This document shows, one piece after another, positions 47,261 through 58,838 of a stretch of 64,000 bases of DNA. The stretch is from contig CM057825.1 in the NCBI GenBank assembly GCA_030068075.1, forward strand, positions 79,685,123 to 79,749,122. The letters are read 5' to 3'. Numbering within the stretch: position 1 is the first letter of the stretch; every line of letters begins with the position of its first letter. The notes beneath the pieces were generated by a model. That model worked only from the letters and a program-made list of their open reading frames with translations, ran no database searches and was not told the DNA's origin. The position numbers and the translations under genes are program-made. This stretch comes from Paguma larvata. Taxonomy: Eukaryota; Chordata; Mammalia; Carnivora; Viverridae.

Positions 47261-48522
47261 TCCGTGCTAATTCATCCTCGATCCTCCTTCGCGGAGAGGA
47301 TGCTAATGAGTGTTAATGTTTGAGGCTGCCAAATGCAACAAGTGCCCTTGAACCTGTCACCCAAACTTGTTATTTAGTGGATGGTAGGTATTTTTCTGAC
47401 CTCAAAAACAGAGTTCTTAAGAGTTAAACTTATAAAAGTTAACCAAGGCAGCACACATTTCCGAAGTGGCAACGTGAAATACTGGGTATTCTGGAAAGAA
47501 GACGCCAAGAAGTTTGAAATAAAGTTCCAACCCTTAGAGATCTTTCACGTTAATGGGATGACAGGATGGTCGGAAAGAAGAGTAATAGTAAGAGGCGTAA
47601 ATGGTTAAAGAAGCGGGCAAAGGGTAATATAAATGATGGAAAAGAAATTAAAAGCGTAAATACTTTACACAGGCGATAACACAGGGCAGTAGTTACCAAA
47701 TGAGTTGCACAAGCAACAATTGCCAGGAGAGAGCAGAGAAAGTAGGCATCACTTTAGCTTGTACTGGTTAGAGAATGTTCTAAAGAAGAGGGGAAATGAA
47801 GTTGACACAAATTAAGTAAGTACCAAGACTATTGTTGACATCGATCTTGGTTAGCCAAGAGTTTCTTGGTTAGTCTTAAAGCATTACAGCTTTCTTACAA
47901 AATCCCTAGAAGACCGTAACACATTTTCCCATTTTCTAATAACTGATAAATATTCCGTCTAGCTCAGAGGAAAGTAGGTGGTTGGCTGAAGACTAGAAGT
48001 GAAAAAAAATTCGTTTCTACAATCATTTCTCTATGACAGCAAAACTCTTTCTCCATCATTTCCCCCTCATCTACTTGTTTGCCTGCTCCTTTTTCCTCTT
48101 CTTTCTCTTCTCTTTTCTCTCCACATCCCACTTTGAGGCAAAATGGTAGATATGGGCTTCGTGGCACAGTCTTTATAAATAGTCTAACACATTTGACCCA
48201 GCAAGACTTCAAACATTATTTAGCAAGGGTTAAATGTTTTCCATCTACTTTGTTGTTGGAAACAATGGAGATGTCGCGACTCACGTCTTGTAAGCAGTAC
48301 CTTTCTCAATCTTATGGGCATGTGCTGCTTGGGATTCTACCCTCTGGAGCAGCTGTAGTTCTCTACAAAGAACATGATCTTATTGGTAGGGGTCAACATT
48401 GGATTCAAGCGCGCGAGAGGGGCAGAGGGAGCCATGGTGGAAGAAATGAGTCATCTAGGGCTTTTGTCTAGGTGCCTGGCACTTCTCAGATTCAGAAAAG
48501 ATAACTTTTTTCCCTATATATT
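47261..48522. other. EPC2 5' flank, unassigned
   Basis: No repeat or exon was recognised. A CT-rich patch lies at about 48085-48125. ORFs at 47381-47608 and 48079-48471 match no family I know and are likely chance. It could hold promoter-proximal elements. Confidence 0.5.
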
Positions 48523-48533
48523 GTTGCTCTCTT

Positions 48534-48998
48534 CCTCTTTTTTTAAAATGTTTATTTTTTTTTTTGAGAAAGAGAGAGAAGAAGACCGTGAGCAGGGAAG
48601 GGCCAAGGTTTTTTGAGTTTCCTTTTTTACAAGTCTATATAATTAAAAAATACTTAGAAAAATAACTAATCAGAACATGTTGTTTATAATGGAAGTTGAA
48701 GTACAACTCAAATGAAACAAAACATTAATGAAATTTATATTTTACTAGTGCTTAGAACTATTTATCAAGGCAGAACATTTTTAAATTTTCTTTTAAGTTT
48801 ATTTTCGTAGAGTGTACAGATATGCAAGTGAGGAAAGGGCAGAGACAGAGGAGAGAGAGAATCCCAAACAGTCTCTGTGCTGTTGGCGCTGAGTCTGACG
48901 CAGGGCTCAATCCCATGACACAGGGCTCGGGTAAGATCATGACCCGAGCCAAAATCAAGAGTCAGAGGCTTTAAACGATTGAGCCACCCAGGTGCCCC
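48534..48998 (-). mobile_element. Chimeric SINE retrocopy with ~190 bp of transduced 3' flank
   Basis: Minus sense, 5' to 3': SINE head and body (48998 down to about 48795), then 3' flank copied from the 43.4-43.8 kb locus (down to about 48602). At 'gccaagg' it switches to a second SINE 3' end (48541-48601, agcagggaagggc and T-rich tail). GTTGCTCTCTT (48523-48533) and GTTACTCTCTT (48999-49009) flank it, matching at 10 of 11 bases. The whole thus behaves as one insertion. Confidence 0.85.
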
Positions 48999-49019
48999 GT
49001 TACTCTCTTTCAAGAAAGG

Positions 49020-49262
49020 AAATATTGAGTACCTATAATACATGAGGCACTATATTAGTACTTTATGTGTATTATCTCAATTAATTGAATTCCACTTTGT
49101 TCTCATTTTAACCCTATGAAGAAATGTTATAATTTTACTAATAAGGAAATAGGTTCAGACAGATAATTTGCTGAGTTTCAACACTAATAATTCACAGAAC
49201 TGGGTTCAAATCCAGGTCTAGCCTGACTCCAAAACTCTTGTTTTCTCATCAGTGCCACCCTG
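49020..49262 (-). mobile_element. MIR SINE
   Basis: Read on the minus strand it has 'gttttggagtcaggctagac', 'ctggatttgaacccagttct' and the usual 3' part (complement of ctttatgtgtattatctcaa). Nearly full length and old. Confidence 0.85.
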
Positions 49263-49374
49263 CTAGCCAAGCGCTTTGGTTTACTGATCATTCAACATTC
49301 TAAAACTGCTCTTCCAAATTCCTGAGACCTCCCAATCAGTGTCTAATAGAGTCGTAACCCAAGGCCTAAAAATG

Positions 49375-49490
49375 CGGTCACCTTGAGGAGGGCAGGAACG
49401 ACATCTGCCCTGTTAACCACTAGATCCGCAGTCCTGTGCCTCGCAGATAGCAGGCCCCTAATCTATACGCGTTGACTGATACTCCCTGAA
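49375..49490 (+). mobile_element. L2 LINE 3'-end remnant
   Basis: 'accttgaggagggcaggaac' and 'gcctcgcagatagcaggccc' are the standard L2 3'-end phrases, with mutations. Confidence 0.75.
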
Positions 49491-50724
49491 GAAATTTGGT
49501 GATACTGACCCCGATCCATTCCAGCTTGGAGTTCACATACCCTATTGGCCTGTCACTTGACCTAACCATTGCTGACAATATTAGCTCTTATTGTGACCTA
49601 CCCTGAATTTTAGGACCAGTTAAAGCAGTTCAAAGAAACTCTTCTGAAACCTGAAATTCTATTACAGTAACAAGTTTTTGCTGTAGTCCTTGTTTTATTC
49701 TTTTTCATTGACCATGTAACAGATTTCTTCCCCAAATCCTCACTTCCCTCTTGCCCTGTAGGCAAGATTATAGATTATAGAGCCAGTAATAAAATAGTTT
49801 GAGGTTGCTAACACAATATTCTTTTGGAGTGAGAAACGGTCTGTGTTCTTGGCTTCCACCTCAGTGCCCGAATCAGAACGCTTCTCTTTCACATTTGGAA
49901 AGTAGCTTTATTTGTATGCAAATATTATTTTTCATAAAGTGTATTTCTAATCTCTTTGTTAAATGCCTGTATACTTGTTAGAGCTAAAAACAGAAAATAT
50001 CTTTCAACTTTCGAGGTAGATCCTGTTATAAAATTTATTATCAAAACTTGTTTCAAATGATCGTGCAGCCTAATAGCCTGTTTTAATTTCCATATACGCT
50101 GGACTGAGTAGTTATTCTCTCATCAGTCCACTTCAGATATGGCCCAGACCAATTCCAAATGGCATGCATTTAGCCAAGCAAGTGTAATATATAAACACCC
50201 AAGAATTAGAAATAGTTTTAAAACTACTGTCTAAATGTAGTCCAGATTAGAATAAAGGTCAAATAACTGTTAAGTATTGGGATTATATTCCAATTTCCAT
50301 TTCCCTGTACTGCAATCAGGGCAGGCAGCTTCCAGATAATGAACAAATTACTTTTTGAAAGAAACCTTAAAACTAGTAAACACAGTTGCTATTCAACTAT
50401 TTCAGAGTTTTGTAAATGTCACGTTCTTTCTAATTGGATCCCTATTTCAGCAAACCCAATTGAAAGTTAATTGGGTTGGTATGTGAACTGCATCTCTCCC
50501 CTCCGCTTATGTTCCCGGAATGAGCCCAGTACCAATAAAGCTTCGTTGTTTTCCATATGTACTCTGAATGCGGGGTCTGCACTCATTACAATCAACTAGA
50601 ATCGGCGCCTTTGAATCTTTGAGACATAGGGATGGAGACTGCGCTCAGAGGTGACATGCCAAATATCTTCTTCCACCTTTCTATTCGCCACAGTGGGAAA
50701 ACACGATGCTAAATAAAAATTTGT
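49491..50724. other. 5' flank, unassigned
   Basis: Mostly unique-looking. About 50470-50560 contains 'gtaccaataaagcttcgttg', which looks like an LTR polyadenylation region, but I see no matching LTR ends. Confidence 0.45.
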
Positions 50725-50815
50725 GCCTGTAGCTCAGTCACTTAGCGGCATCGTTCCTCTCAGACCTGGTTGGAATCACAGGGTGCCACCTTGTGTATAA
50801 GCTGATGATTTACTT
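50725..50815 (+). mobile_element. Possible MIR head (tRNA-like)
   Basis: 'cctgtagctcagtcacttag' and 'acctggttggaatcacaggg' look like decayed box A and box B, followed by 'gtgccaccttgtgtataagc', which fits MIR. It does not fold into a credible tRNA. Confidence 0.4.
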
Positions 50816-53708
50816 CCCAGTTCCACAAAGGATCCAGATAGACTCAAAAATAATCAGTGCAAAAGCTCTGTATTTCATTAGTCGAGGAAAAATGAAACAG
50901 ATGTAATTAAAGGAAACAGATTTGAAAACATACAACTCCAGAGAGTCCATGACACTCGGTTTTGAATCAGATCGATGGCCTGTCTCATTTGTTGCCCCAT
51001 CCTGACCAGAAAACACACCCAGTGTCCCACGCATGGAATAGATTGCTGCTCTTCACTCGAGCTCTTTGATGGGGATACCAGAAATTAGTAAAGTTCTTGT
51101 GACCAAGCTCACAAATCCACTAGGACAACTATTTGTGTTCAAACAGCAAGCAAGCTCCATAGATTTAATTCCAGGACTTTTGATTTCTGAGTGGAACTAG
51201 GTTCCATCAATGTGATGAATACGATCCTCCTTATTTTTTAAAAAGTGCCGAGTTTGAAACAGGGAAACACTATTGACGGAGCTAGGCCATGGGTGGTAAA
51301 ATAAGATCCTTTCCAATTCAGCTACCTTGCCCTCGAGAAATTCCACACTTCTCTAAATTCAGCACAGCTGCCATTCAGCTGAAACTACCATTACGTTTAT
51401 GGAACTGGCTGGACCTTTCATATTATTTTCAGGAGGCAGTTGAAGAGCCCCGGGGCTTTGGGGCTACAGGTGCACAGCTCCTGTCCGTTTAGGTCTCCTG
51501 TAACGTCCCTTCCTGTCAGTTGCCTTCCCTGGCTTCTTCTATTGGCACATTTTTTCTCCTCAAGCATCTCTGAAAGGTAACTTGGAAGGTGCTTGCTTTC
51601 TCCCTGTGAAGGCGGTTTAGTCTCTCTGGTGTGCTGGCACCTCTCAGACAACTGAAGCAGACGCTAGCTGGGGTCCAAAGTGTTAGCTGAGAGAAGTTCA
51701 TTGTCAGGAATCTTGGGTTGCTAATGTAAATGTGGTTCCCCTCACCTATGTCTTTAATCTCTCCCACCACCAAAGGACTAATGTTTATAAACACAGATTT
51801 GTGAATGGAATATGCACTTGGAATCCTGAATTAAAAGAAAATTAGTGAATTGATTCAGTCACAGCCACGCCTCATTGGTCTTATCTTTGTTGTTCCCAAG
51901 AACAAAATGGCTCGTTTCCTAAGAAAATATTCTGGTATTAGCATACCGAGAGCCCCCTAAACTCCAGAGTGTCTTGTTAGGATCCAGAAAGGAAAGCAAT
52001 TTTATGTCTCCACGTTAAAAAACAGGTCTGCTGGTCTTTCATCAGCTATTAAAGGTGAGTTGGGCAGAGGAAGAAACAGAAACCGTTGAACTAAAATACA
52101 CTAATTACTTAGACATTTACTGGTTTACCCATACCCCTCACCTTATTTTAGAAGGGATTTCAGATGGATTTTGAGAGTAGAAATTTGGGCTCTAAATTTC
52201 CTGGTAACGTGAAATTTCCTAGTTATGTGAAAATAGGAAACCTTGTCAGTTTCATGGTTCACAATGTCATTAGAGAAAATGATTGCTCAGGAGCTCTATG
52301 CTTGTTCCTGGTCCCAATCAGAATATCCGAGAGTTCATAAACAGAGCAACTAGGAGGTATGACAGACACCTCAACAGTATCCTTACAGAAGACACAAAAG
52401 AGGCATCCAGGGCTGTGTCTTACAGTGATTCTCCACATAAGCTAATGGCGTCATATGCGATCCAGTTCAATTCTGCAGGGATTAGGGTGTCTGATGCCAT
52501 GAGCCCCACCCCTTGCAGACCTGGGAGCATGAATGGACTCTATGATCGCCGATGCAGATCTGAGAGTGTAAATGAACTCTATAGCCTCCAAGCAATCCTC
52601 CCTGAATAGTGTTTTTCTCTCCACTGTCTCCTGATAAACTGTGTGGCTGAAAACTCAAAATTGTGCTCTATTATGATCGTCTAAAGTGTGGCCCTTCAAA
52701 GTGCCCAATTAAGGGTAGACCCATGTGTCTTAAATTGACTGCGTTGTGCAGTATAAAGTTAATGTCTTTTTCCGGAAAGAAAGAGGCTTACTAAGGACCA
52801 GTGCCTACATAGAAAGTTGTCTCTCCTCTTCTTTCACTGGCAGAGCCAAGGGGTAATTTTGCCTTTGCATAAACAAGGTGTGCATTGCTATCTCAGGTTA
52901 GATGGTATGGTTGGTGGGACTCGGAGAAAAGGTGTTCTTGCATGCCATATCCACATGAAGGCTGTCCTCTAGTGGGTGGCCATAGCTATTGTTTGCCACT
53001 TTTGTTTTCTAGCTCTGATTCTGCTTTCAGTGCTTACATTGTGCCTCTACTTAGCAGCCCCTTCTCTGCTACTTACCATAGGCAGCGTTTGTAGCCCAGC
53101 GGCTGTGCCAGACTAGGTTTGAAGGAGCTTCAGAGTATTCTCTTTTAAAGGAAGACATCGGCTCCTCAACTTGACACCATACAGGGAATACTTTTGTATT
53201 AAGTCCCTCATCTTCCACACTTATGCACTCCAGCCATCCTTTACAGGATCACTGGGCTTTCCCCTCACTAGTACACGGACTAATACCTACAAAATACCCA
53301 GACCTGCCATTTTAGGTTAAGTTGGTGGAAGTCCATAGACAAAGGGAGTCCAGAAGTAGATGTTGCTTTGAAGGCGCCATATTGATGCCTTTCACTAAGC
53401 TTGGAGGAACTATACCTTAGTCTGGGGCTTGCTCCTTGACGGCCCTGCTGACTGTCTTGGTCCTTTCTCCTACTACCTCTCTATTTCATTGGGACAAAAT
53501 GACCTAAATAGTATGTTTCAACCCATGTATGCTGTAGCTTCAATTATTTAAAATGTGCCAGAGTGGTTATCCAAAGAAAACAACATGTGAAACCTAGTTT
53601 AAGCATAGAGATTTGCAGGAAAGGATGTTGGTAAAGAGAAATCCTTACTTCTTACTTCCTAAAGCCCCTCTGTAGGGTTAAATAATAATAATTCTACACA
53701 GATGGTTT
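50816..53708. other. 5' flank, unassigned, probably largely unique
   Basis: No repeat family recognised in nearly 3 kb, the longest such run in the window. A 108-codon ORF at 52283-52609 (plus) has no recognisable domain and no splice or promoter context. Conserved regulatory DNA is possible but cannot be judged from one species. Confidence 0.5.
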
Positions 53709-53721
53709 AAAACAATCATTG

Positions 53722-53947
53722 GGGGTGCCTGGGTGGCTCAGTTGGTTAAGCGGCCGACTTTGGCTCAGGTCATGATCTCACGGTCTGTGGGTTCGAGCCC
53801 CGCGTCCGGCTCTGTGCTGACAGCTCAGAGCCTGGAGCCTGCTTCACATTCTGTGTCTCCCTCTCTCTGCCCTTCCGCTGCTCATACTCTGTCTCTGTCT
53901 CTCAACAATAATAAACGTTAAAAAAAATTAAAAAAAAATAACAAAAC
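53722..53947 (+). mobile_element. Feliform tRNA SINE, near consensus, with target duplication
   Basis: AAAACAATCATTG is repeated at 53709-53721 and 53948-53960. The body is close to consensus (cggtctgtgggttcgagccc, gctctgtgctgacagctcag), so it is a young insertion. Confidence 0.96.
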
Positions 53948-53984
53948 AAAACAATCATTGAAAGAATTAAAGTCAGATAATGGA

Positions 53985-54185
53985 GCATACTTGGGCTTTG
54001 GAGAGAGACAAAGCTTGTCTCTAGTATTCTATGACCCTTACTAACTTGCTTAACCTCTGTGACTTTATTGGCAAGCTGGATATAATGTGCCTGTCTCATA
54101 GGCTTCTGGTGAGAGCTAAATGAGATAATATGATAGAAATTGGCTAATACAGTGCCTGACAAATAGTAGAGGCTTAATCAACATT
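53985..54185 (+). mobile_element. MIR SINE
   Basis: 'cttgcttaacctctgtgact', 'gtgcctgtctcataggcttc' and 'cagtgcctgacaaatagtag' are MIR core and 3' sequence. Confidence 0.85.
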
Positions 54186-55917
54186 AAAACTACTGTTTTT
54201 TCTCCCTTCTCTCTGCCTTTTTATTTACATGGCTTGAGATGATTCAGATTAGAGCTCTAGCACATTTAAGACAAAACCCTGAGTTTCTACTCTGATTTAT
54301 GGTTTATTTTGACCTCTTTAATTTAGAACTAAACTAAACAGAGCATTCCTCCCAGCCCCACCCCCAATAACTCCTCATTCCCTGGCTCTATTTTGGTTTC
54401 AGGAGTGGAATGGAACTATTACTCAAATCATCATAGCCACAGGGCCCCGCCCAAGAGGTAACGTTAGATCCTTCAAAAAGAGAAGACCTTTATTAAGGAT
54501 AGACACACATATATAAATACCTAACCTGACTCTCTGAAAAACCCAATTTATTTTCCATTTTCCAAAAGTTCTCTTCAATAATTATGATAAGATGAATCAC
54601 ATGACCCTAAGACCCAGATTTGAGGGGAAGGATCTGCGTTTTCCTCTTATTTCTGCCCACCTCCCATCCTCCCCCCTTCTGTCCCTTGCTTCCATTCTCT
54701 TCTTATTTTAGGACATTCTAAAGCTAATGTTTAGAAGTTAAAGTTTCCATCAGAACAGCAACATAGTTAGCTTCTGTCCAAAATCGTAAAGAAATTGGCT
54801 ACTTACCTATGAAAAATCCCATCATAATCCATGAGCTAGCTTGTCTCTGAGCTTATGTTCATCTGTAAAATAATGCTACCATGTTTACAAGTGAGGTCAT
54901 AAAGGATATTAGCAGGAGTCATAATATAACATAGTGGGAGGCCTTCCAAAACATTTTACAAGTGATGTTTGAAAAATGTTTGTCTGATTGTTTCCAACAA
55001 ATCTATCGGAACATATCCACCCGAACGGGTGCATTTCTATACATCCACCTTAGCTTTGTAAAGAGCTAGACGTCTCTTAGAGTCCAACCTGGTGACTAAA
55101 GTGAGTGAACCATTTGAGGGTTTTTTAGATTGGTTTGGGCTTGGGTTTTTTGGTCATGGAGGAAGAAGGTAGTTGATCCTGGTGTACCTACACAATTTGG
55201 AAACTCTCTCTGTGGGCTTTTCAAAAGAAGAGTTCCACAAATACCGTAAGCTTATCCAAGTCTCTGCCTTGGAGGATCACACACTGATCTAGATGTTTGT
55301 ATGTTGGTGTGCATATTAAGCCAGGCCTGTCGCCTACCAACCTTCTCTCCTCCTTATTATCCATTGATATAATTTAATTTAGAGGAAAATATTGGAGCAC
55401 AAGCCTGGTAGCCTTGGTTTTACCAACCTTTCCCAATTCTCAAGATACAAGAAAATTATCCAGATAAGAGTTTAGCCAAAAAAGAGCAAATGTCTTTCTC
55501 AGTGCTATGCTGCCTGATGACATATTTATTCTTTATTAATTTTACAGCTTTACAAATACCTCTAAAGGCATTCTACCTGAAAAAAATAAGGAGTATGCAA
55601 GCTTGATTTTATTTGTTAAATTTTATATAGCCTTTAGTCTATACAAATTTTATCACTTTTAGAGTTAACCTTGTCCTAATTGCAAACAACTTGAAATTAT
55701 ATGAAACGGTAAGAAAAGAGGGAATAACCATAAGATACTTAGAATTGCGAATGTCAACTTCATTTCCATCCGCAAACTAAAGATTTGTTTCCCACCCTAA
55801 AAGTTGATGCTTGCTCTCAATAGTACGGCTAATAGCCCAGAGCAGGCACAATTATTGACTTCTGTGCCCTGTTGCCTGATCTATAGCAATAAATTCCCAG
55901 GGTGGCCGCGCAATTAC
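54186..55917. other. 5' flank, unassigned
   Basis: No gene, RNA or repeat recognised; AT-rich with a C-rich patch near 54660-54685. Confidence 0.5.
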
Positions 55918-56052
55918 ACACAATGTGATCACTATCACAGCAGGCCCAGCTACGTATGGATACACAACATGATCACTTACCCAGTAGGCACAGTTCAATA
56001 TGGTTAGACGACATGATCACCACACAGCAGGACCTTTTCAATATGGATTCCT
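55918..56052 (+). repeat. Decayed 44-bp tandem repeat, three units
   Basis: The phrase GATCAC recurs at 55927, 55971 and 56015, exactly 44 bp apart. It is each time preceded by 'atgt' or 'acat' and followed by CAGCAGG or CAGTAGG and then TATGG. Units differ at about a quarter of positions. A weak fourth unit may start near 56060. Confidence 0.8.
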
Positions 56053-57314
56053 AACAGGGCCATGACTAATACGCCAAGCCAATTTGCGTGTTTTCAAACT
56101 ACATCGTTTATCCCTGCAGAAACAGTTTGATGGGGCTATGTCATGTAATACCTAACCGCACATGTATACTCAGGTATAGACACCCTGCACAAGGTTGATT
56201 AGCACAGCCGTTTCTGCTACACGGAGATTTGACCACGGACCCAGTGGAGATAGATTTGGCCCTGCAGACAACATGTGAGAGGACTTCCCAGGTGGACAAT
56301 ATTCTGACTTTAGCCAAGTGTCAATAAGCAAAACTTGGTGATGAACCAAAGATCTGTAATTTGGAAAACATCGTGACAAACGGGCCTGAGGGAAAAAGGC
56401 AAGCAGCACACTGTCATATGTGGAGTGTGGATTTTCCTGCATCCACACCACCAGTGCCTCTGGCAGAAGACGGTGCCTTTGACCTTATCCTGCTACTTTT
56501 GTTAGAGCACATCCTTTTGAAGGAAAGTGCTGCGTCTCTGAGATACTTCGATATACCTGAAAATACACCAACTTCTTTGTGTAAAGTAATGTCATCAACA
56601 GTCGTGCAGAACAAAAAAAAGAAAAGCTTTTTAGGCAAATAAATGGAATACTTCTTTTTTGCAAGCTTTAAAGAAGTAAATGAATTTGCAAATTTGAAAA
56701 TAACAAAATTTGAAATCAAATTAACAAAAAGAAGAGTAATTATTTTATCGAAAAGCTTTTCACTTACTTTTAAGTGATGCAACTCCCAAAGATTCCAATT
56801 TGGCTGATCTGGATTGTGGCCCAGACATGTACATTTAACAAATATGCCAGGTGATTCTGCCTCAGAATATTTTATATAGCTTCATTCCATTTCTTCTCTT
56901 TCCTTCCTCATCTTTTCTCTAATTTTCATTTCCCTTATGCCGTCTCTATGTCTCCTCCCATTTGCTTGTCTTCTTTCTTCCTTGTGTCTATCCTCTGCCC
57001 TTAATTTTTTTCTTTTTTTTTTTTTCTCTAAGTGTAAACAGGGTCGGAGAGATTTGCTGGAGGGTCATGAGGAAAAGAGAAGAAAGAAAATTCTGCCAAT
57101 TTCATCAGCCTCAAGCCATGTTCCAAAATGTTATAAAGTATCACTGCTCTCTCCGTGCCCCTTTAATTGTAGCGAAAAGATCATGCTAACTGCTTTTCTA
57201 CAGTCATGCTTAATAGAGGGAGGTCACCAGGAGCCAAGAAAAGATAAGCAGAGATCTTGGACTGAGCCTTCAGTTGTCCAAGTTTGGTTCTATCTACTAG
57301 AAGACGCTACATTG
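56053..57314. other. 5' flank, unassigned
   Basis: A CT-rich stretch lies at 56885-57035. An ORF at 56361-56642 ends in a Lys-rich run encoded by an A-rich tract and matches no family I know. No repeat recognised. Confidence 0.5.
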
Positions 57315-57329
57315 AAAATACTTATAACA

Positions 57330-57545
57330 GGGGTACCTGGGTGGCTCAGTCAGTTGAGCATCCGACTTCAGCTCAGGTCATGATCTCGCGGTCTGTGAGT
57401 TCGAGCCCCGCGTCGCGCTCTGTGCTGACAGCTCAGAGCCTGGAGCCTGCTTCACATTCTGTGTCTCCCTCTCTCTCTGCCCCTCCCCCACTCATGCTCT
57501 GTCTCTCTCTGTCTCAAAAATAAATAAACATTAAAAAATTAAAAA
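57330..57545 (+). mobile_element. Feliform tRNA SINE, youngest-looking copy
   Basis: An exact 15-bp duplication AAAATACTTATAACA (57315-57329 and 57546-57560) flanks a nearly consensus body (tctcgcggtctgtgagttcg, agccccgcgtcgcgctctgt). The A tail is little decayed. Confidence 0.97.
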
Positions 57546-57774
57546 AAAATACTTATAACAAACCTGGGATTGGAGGGAGCAACTACCGTCTGAATTTCTC
57601 ACCGATGGCCTTTGTATATGAGGCTCCAGCATTTGTGGTCTTCCCTTTCCTCTGTCCTCAGCCCCCGTTCTCCAGCTGTTTACCAGTTGTCTGATTTTGT
57701 TTATTTCTGCCATGAACTTTTTATTGAACATGAGTGAAGCGATATCGTTTGAAAAGCCCCAATCTAGGACACAG

Positions 57775-57900
57775 GAAGCTGGCACCCACATCTGGCCCTG
57801 GCATTAGCTAACCTGTGGCCTTGGACAAGTCACGCACCCTCTCCAGTCTCATTATCCTTGCTGTAAAGTGAGGGTGTATCTGTAATGCTCATTTAGTTCT
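57775..57900 (+). mobile_element. MIR SINE fragment
   Basis: 'gtggccttggacaagtcacg' and 'tctcattatccttgctgtaa' give the MIR core. Confidence 0.8.
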
Positions 57901-58666
57901 AAAACTATACAGAATAAAAAGAAGTATGATTCCTCTTTTATGATGCTTCAGGATAAATGAGGCTAGGTGTAAATTATAACAATGTTTTTAGCAATCAGAA
58001 GAAGGGGTTGTTTTGTCCTTAAAAAAAATTAAAATTAGCAGTATCTTATCTAGAGTCAAACGTACAGGGCCACCAAATTTCCTACTGTTTTTGTTAGAAT
58101 AAAATCAAAGGTAGTCTGCATGGAAAAATATAAACTTAAAAAGAGGTTATTATTTTCAATTAAACTACTGGCTTCTTAAATTTCTGTATTATTAATGATA
58201 TATTTTTATCATGGTTATCTTTTAAAGTAACTACCAGAAGTCTTTTCTAAAATTAAACAATTGGAATGGACTAAAACGGTGGGTTTATTATTACCACAAC
58301 CCATATTTAGTTTTATTTTTTTCTCAACACTTATAAAAAAGATAAGAATATAATACAGAATTAACTCATATGGGTTCTTAGGATAGAAAATCTTTCTTCT
58401 CAGACCCAAAGTATCAGACTTTATGGTAGTATTCCCCAGAAGAAGAGATGAGAAGCAGCAGGGAGGAAGGAGGGAGAGGGAAGACGAACACTTATGGAAC
58501 AATATCATTTATATTGTACTATACTAGACACTTTTAGTTCATTTACTACATAACTTTTGAATCCCATCTATGCCTAACATAGGAGCTTATCATGGAATGG
58601 TGAGCAAGAAAGGCATAGCTGTTGCCCCCATTTAATTCCATAATAATCTTTAAGAGCCCATATTAT
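57901..58666. other. 5' flank, unassigned
   Basis: AT-rich. Nothing recognised. Confidence 0.5.
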
Positions 58667-58838
58667 TGGGGTGCTGGCTGGCTCAGTCGGTTAAGTGTCC
58701 AGCTCTTGATTTCAGCTCAGGTCATGATCTCAGTTTGTGAGATCCAGCACAAAGCCTGCTTGGGATTCTCTCTCCCTTTCTTTTTGCCTCTCCCCCACCT
58801 CTCTCTCTCTTCCTCAAAATAAATAAACATTTTTTAAA
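58667..58838 (+). mobile_element. Carnivore tRNA SINE, internally shortened
   Basis: 'gggtgctggctggctcagtc', 'agctcaggtcatgatctcag', then a short cut to 'gcctgcttgggattctctct', CT-rich region and 'aataaataaacatttttt'. Confidence 0.9.

Noticed and set aside
50725..50790. Possible tRNA gene with box A- and box B-like parts
   Set aside because: Arms do not pair well and the following sequence fits an old MIR SINE.
55918..56052. A CRISPR-like or other programmed array
   Set aside because: Only three diverged 44-bp units with no identical repeats or unique spacers, in a mammalian genome.
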